Below are positions 61,488-64,000 of a DNA stretch of 64,000 nucleotides, piece after piece. Source of the DNA: Solirubrobacter sp035555675. GTDB lineage: Bacteria; Actinomycetota; Thermoleophilia; Solirubrobacterales; Solirubrobacteraceae. The stretch spans positions 62,001 through 126,000 of the forward strand of contig DATMGH010000004.1 in NCBI GenBank assembly GCA_035555675.1, given 5' to 3'. The translations under genes were made by a program, and so were the position numbers. Under the pieces are notes generated by a model. The model worked only from the letters and a program-made list of their open reading frames with translations, was not told where the DNA came from and ran no database searches. The stretch's first letter is position 1. Each line of letters starts with the position of its first letter.

Positions 61488-62258
61488 ATGGTCCGTTACG
61501 AGGTCTCCGAGGGCGTCGCCACGATCGCGCTCGACCAGCCCGAGCGCCGCAACGCGCTCTCCGACGCGCTGCTGGACGCGCTGCTCGCGGCGTTCGAGCG
61601 TGCCCGCGACGACGCCGCCGTCCGCTGCGTGGTGCTCACCTCGACGCACGAGAAGGTCTTCTCGGCCGGCGGCGACCTGGCCGGCTTCTCCGCGCCGGCG
61701 CCGCTGATCGAGAAGTTCTTCGCGACCGACCGCTTCCCGCGCCTGTTCCGCCTGATCACCGGGTTCCCCAAGCCGACGCTGTGCGCCGCTAACGGCCACG
61801 TGCTCGCGGGCGCGCTCGGGGTCGCGCTGGCGTGCGATCTGGTGGTGGCCAAGGAGGGCGCGCGGTTCGGCACGCCCGAGATCAACGTCGGGATCTTCCC
61901 GTTCATGATCATGGCGCTGATCTACCGCAACGTCGGGCGCAAGAAGACCAACGAGCTGCTGCTGCTCGGCGAGCAGATCGACGCGCACGAGGCGGAGCGG
62001 ATCGGGATCGTCAACCGGGTCGTCCCGGCGGCGGAGTTCGACGCCGCGGTCGCCGACTGGGCGGCGCGCCTGGCCGCCAAGTCGCCGCTGCTGATGCGGC
62101 TCGGCAAGGAGGCGATGGACCGCCAGCAGGACCTGGCGCTCGCCGAGGCGGTCGAGTACCTGCACGGGCGCTTCACGATCGCGCTGTCCACCGAGGACAT
62201 CCAGGAGGGCGTGCGCGCGTTCTTCGAGAAACGGGAGCCGGTGTGGAGCGGGCGCTGA
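61488..62258 (+). CDS. Enoyl-CoA hydratase/isomerase family protein
   Basis: 256 aa crotonase-fold enzyme from ATG 61488. Oxyanion-hole segments VFSAGGDLAGF and AANGHVLAGALGVALACDLVVA; Glu in FGTPEINVGIFP matches one catalytic Glu. Divergent from acyl-CoA dehydrogenase; the arginase-like gene starts 15 nt before its stop. Likely acts in acyl-CoA degradation. Confidence 0.92.
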   Translation: MVRYEVSEGVATIALDQPERRNALSDALLDALLAAFERARDDAAVRCVVLTSTHEKVFSAGGDLAGFSAPAPLIEKFFATDRFPRLFRLITGFPKPTLCAANGHVLAGALGVALACDLVVAKEGARFGTPEINVGIFPFMIMALIYRNVGRKKTNELLLLGEQIDAHEAERIGIVNRVVPAAEFDAAVADWAARLAAKSPLLMRLGKEAMDRQQDLALAEAVEYLHGRFTIALSTEDIQEGVRAFFEKREPVWSGR

Positions 62259-63031
62259 GCGTCGCCGCGCTGCGCTGCCGCACGTCCGACCGCACGGCGG
62301 GCGGCGCACGCGGCGCCGAGGCCCTGGCGCTCGCGCTGGACCCCGAGGCGCGGCTGATCGGGACACCGGGCGAGCCGCGCGCGGCCCGCTACGACGAGGA
62401 CCTGCGCAGCTCGCACGGCTGCCTGCTCGAGGCCGGCGGCCAGGTCGACGACATGCTGACCGCCGGGCGCTTCCCGGTCGTGACCGCGTCGGACTGCTCG
62501 ATCTGCATGACGACGTTCCAGGCGGTCATGCGCCACGCGCCCGACGCGCACGTGCTGTGGCTGGACGCGCACGGGGACTTCAACACGCCCGAGACGACGC
62601 CGTCCGGCTTCCTCGGCGGCATGTGCCTGGCGGCCGCGTGCGGGCGCTGGAACGCGGGCTTCGAGCCGTCCGTCGACCCCGGGCGGGTCGTGATGTGCGG
62701 CGTGCGCGATCTCGACGCCGGCGAGCGCGTGCTGGTGGAGACCGCGGGCGTGACGCGCGCGCGGCCGTCGGAGGTCGCGGGCTTCCTGCGCGGCCGGCGC
62801 GTCTACGTGCACCTCGACCTCGACGTGCTCGACCCGGACGTCCTGCCCGCCCAGTTCGCGGTCCCGCACGGGCTCAGCGACACCGGCTTGCGGACGCTGC
62901 TGGGCGAGGTCGCCAGCGCCTGCGACGTGGTCGGCGTGGAAGTGACCGCGTTCGAGGCGCCCGAGGACGAAGACGAGCGGATCCGCCGCACGGCGCTGGC
63001 GGCGTCGATCGTGCAGGCGGTGCTGCCTTGA
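62243..63031 (+). CDS. Arginase/agmatinase/formiminoglutamase (ureohydrolase) family protein
   Basis: 262 aa from GTG 62243, overlapping the hydratase stop. Metal motifs D108-A-H110-G-D112 and D192-L-D194-V-L-D197-P are intact. The first family metal motif normally reads GGDHS; here it is ASDCSI, with Cys85 in place of the His. That may change metal choice or activity. Cleaves guanidino compounds in the family; substrate not predictable. Confidence 0.85.
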   Translation: MERALSVAALRCRTSDRTAGGARGAEALALALDPEARLIGTPGEPRAARYDEDLRSSHGCLLEAGGQVDDMLTAGRFPVVTASDCSICMTTFQAVMRHAPDAHVLWLDAHGDFNTPETTPSGFLGGMCLAAACGRWNAGFEPSVDPGRVVMCGVRDLDAGERVLVETAGVTRARPSEVAGFLRGRRVYVHLDLDVLDPDVLPAQFAVPHGLSDTGLRTLLGEVASACDVVGVEVTAFEAPEDEDERIRRTALAASIVQAVLP

Positions 63032-63972
63032 TAGAAGACCCGCACCGGCTGGCCGCGCTGGCCGAGAGCGGGTTGCTGGACGCGCCGCCGGACGGCGCCT
63101 TCGACCGCGTCACCCGGCTGGTCGCGGAAGTGCTGCAGGTGCCGGTCGCGCTGTTCACGCTGGTGACCGGCGACCGGCAGGTGTTCAAGTCCACGGTCGG
63201 CGTCGGCGAGCTGCGCGAGACGCCGCTGTCGCACTCGTTCTGCCGCCACGTGGTCGACTCCGGCGGACCGCTGGAGGTCGTCGACGCGCGCGAGCACCCG
63301 AAAGTGCGCGACAATCCGGCGATCGAAGCGCACGGGATCGTCTCCTACCTGGGCGTGCCGCTGACCACGTCCGACGGCGTGCGGCTGGGCGCGCTGTGCG
63401 CGATCGACCACGAGCCGCGCCAGTGGACCGGGCGCGATCACGGCGTGCTCGAGGACCTCGCGGGCGCGGCGATGGCCGAGGTCGAGCTGCGCCGGGCCAA
63501 CCGCAAGGTCGCCGCGGCGGCGGCCGAGCTGCACTTCGCCGCGACGCACGACTCGCTGACCAAGCTGCGCAACCGGCGCGCGCTGGTCGAGGACCTCGCC
63601 CAGGTGCTGGCCGACGCGCGGCCGGCGACGTTCGCGCTGCTCGACCTGCACGGGATGCGCGCGATCAACGACGCGCACGGGCTCGCCGCCGGCGACGAGC
63701 TGCTGACGCGCCAGTCGCGGCGGCTGGAGTGCGCGCTGATGGACGGCCACGTGTACCGGCTCGGCGGCGTGCAGCTGTGCGCGCTGCTGGCCGAGACCGG
63801 CGCGCCCGCGGCCGTCAGCGTGGCGGCGGCGTGCGCGTCCCTGAGCGCGGACCAGCCCGTCAGCGCGGCCACGGTGGAGCTGCCGCGCGAAGCGGGCTGC
63901 GTCGCGGAGGCGCTGCGGCTCGCGGACGCCCGGCTGGCACGCTACGAGCATGTTGCGACCACTGGCGGCTGA
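63028..63972 (+). CDS. GAF plus degenerate GGDEF-domain protein
   Basis: 314 aa from TTG 63028, overlapping the arginase-like stop. GAF domain about 15-150 (FKSTVGVGELRETPLSHSFCRHVVDSG, VSYLGVPLTTSDGVRLGALCAID), then a GGDEF-like domain (THDSLTKLRNRRAL, MRAINDAHGLAAGDELL). The catalytic GGDEF signature reads GGVQL (RLGGVQLCALL), so diguanylate cyclase activity is unlikely. Probable sensor with a pseudo-enzyme output. Confidence 0.85.
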   Translation: MIEDPHRLAALAESGLLDAPPDGAFDRVTRLVAEVLQVPVALFTLVTGDRQVFKSTVGVGELRETPLSHSFCRHVVDSGGPLEVVDAREHPKVRDNPAIEAHGIVSYLGVPLTTSDGVRLGALCAIDHEPRQWTGRDHGVLEDLAGAAMAEVELRRANRKVAAAAAELHFAATHDSLTKLRNRRALVEDLAQVLADARPATFALLDLHGMRAINDAHGLAAGDELLTRQSRRLECALMDGHVYRLGGVQLCALLAETGAPAAVSVAAACASLSADQPVSAATVELPREAGCVAEALRLADARLARYEHVATTGG

Positions 63973-64000
63973 TCTCGAGGCGCGCCGGGCCGCCGCCCGG
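63950..64000 (+). CDS. Start of a further gene (partial, runs off the window)
   Basis: ATG 63950 opens a frame (MLRPLAADLEARRAAAR) overlapping the preceding gene's end and open to the window edge. Identity cannot be read from 17 residues. The 3' end lies outside. Confidence 0.35.
   Translation, partial: MLRPLAADLEARRAAAR

Overview
The window is about 70% GC with strong GC bias at third codon positions. It opens inside the S10-spc-alpha ribosomal protein superoperon (rplV to rplQ, then truA) in the order usual for Actinomycetota. Zinc-type S14, S4 and L36, a gamma-aminobutyraldehyde-type ALDH, rubredoxin, many acyl-CoA enzymes, tailed ECF sigma factors and AbiEi/DUF559 proteins suggest a soil actinobacterium, most likely Thermoleophilia (a Solirubrobacter or Conexibacter relative). 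That placement is inference; no 16S rRNA is present.

Region 1 (1-13384): one plus-strand run of 22 ribosomal protein, secY, adk, map, rpoA and truA genes, mostly with ATGA/TGATG overlaps. Oddities: low-complexity extensions on L22, S17, S3 and S5; no infA between map and rpmJ; a 30-bp near-identical element before rplF and before truA; no canonical start codon for truA.

Region 2 (13401-24621): patatin-like lipase, PBP4-type D-Ala-D-Ala carboxypeptidase, ligA, surE, an AbiEi/DUF559 fusion, long-chain acyl-CoA ligase, small HTH protein, Nif3-like protein, a tailed ECF sigma factor and tRNA-Pro(CGG).

Region 3 (24659-42231): UspA, an Lrp regulator with a membrane protein, acetoacetyl-CoA ligase, a HipA-like kinase/DUF3037 pair, a large secreted subtilase, a zinc-ribbon GAF protein with PQQ-type sugar dehydrogenase and MBL hydrolase, a Leu/Glu dehydrogenase, a second tailed ECF sigma factor with an ECF-like promoter, ArfB, ALDH, cupin/MarR and an amidohydrolase.

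Region 4 (42232-53364): GntR/SHMT-like/AceE-like operon, Nudix, rubredoxin, a polyamine-synthase-like membrane fusion followed by a copy of its membrane half, BKACE, a DUF2188-like protein, a noncoding 164-bp tandem repeat array, a BioF/Kbl-type PLP enzyme and an enoyl-CoA hydratase.

Region 5 (53364-64000): biotin carrier, PlsC acyltransferase, DHA2 MFS pump under a near-perfect TetR-type operator, cupin/SDR pair, secreted M14 carboxypeptidase with a strong terminator, acyl-CoA dehydrogenase, enoyl-CoA hydratase, arginase-family protein, a GAF plus degenerate GGDEF protein and the start of a further gene.

The most notable signals are the two single-chain sigma/anti-sigma/transmembrane proteins, the A-B-A-B 164-bp repeat array, the shared leader element in the ribosomal operon and the recurrent leaderless-type promoters (TAnnnT box 4-12 nt before the start codon).
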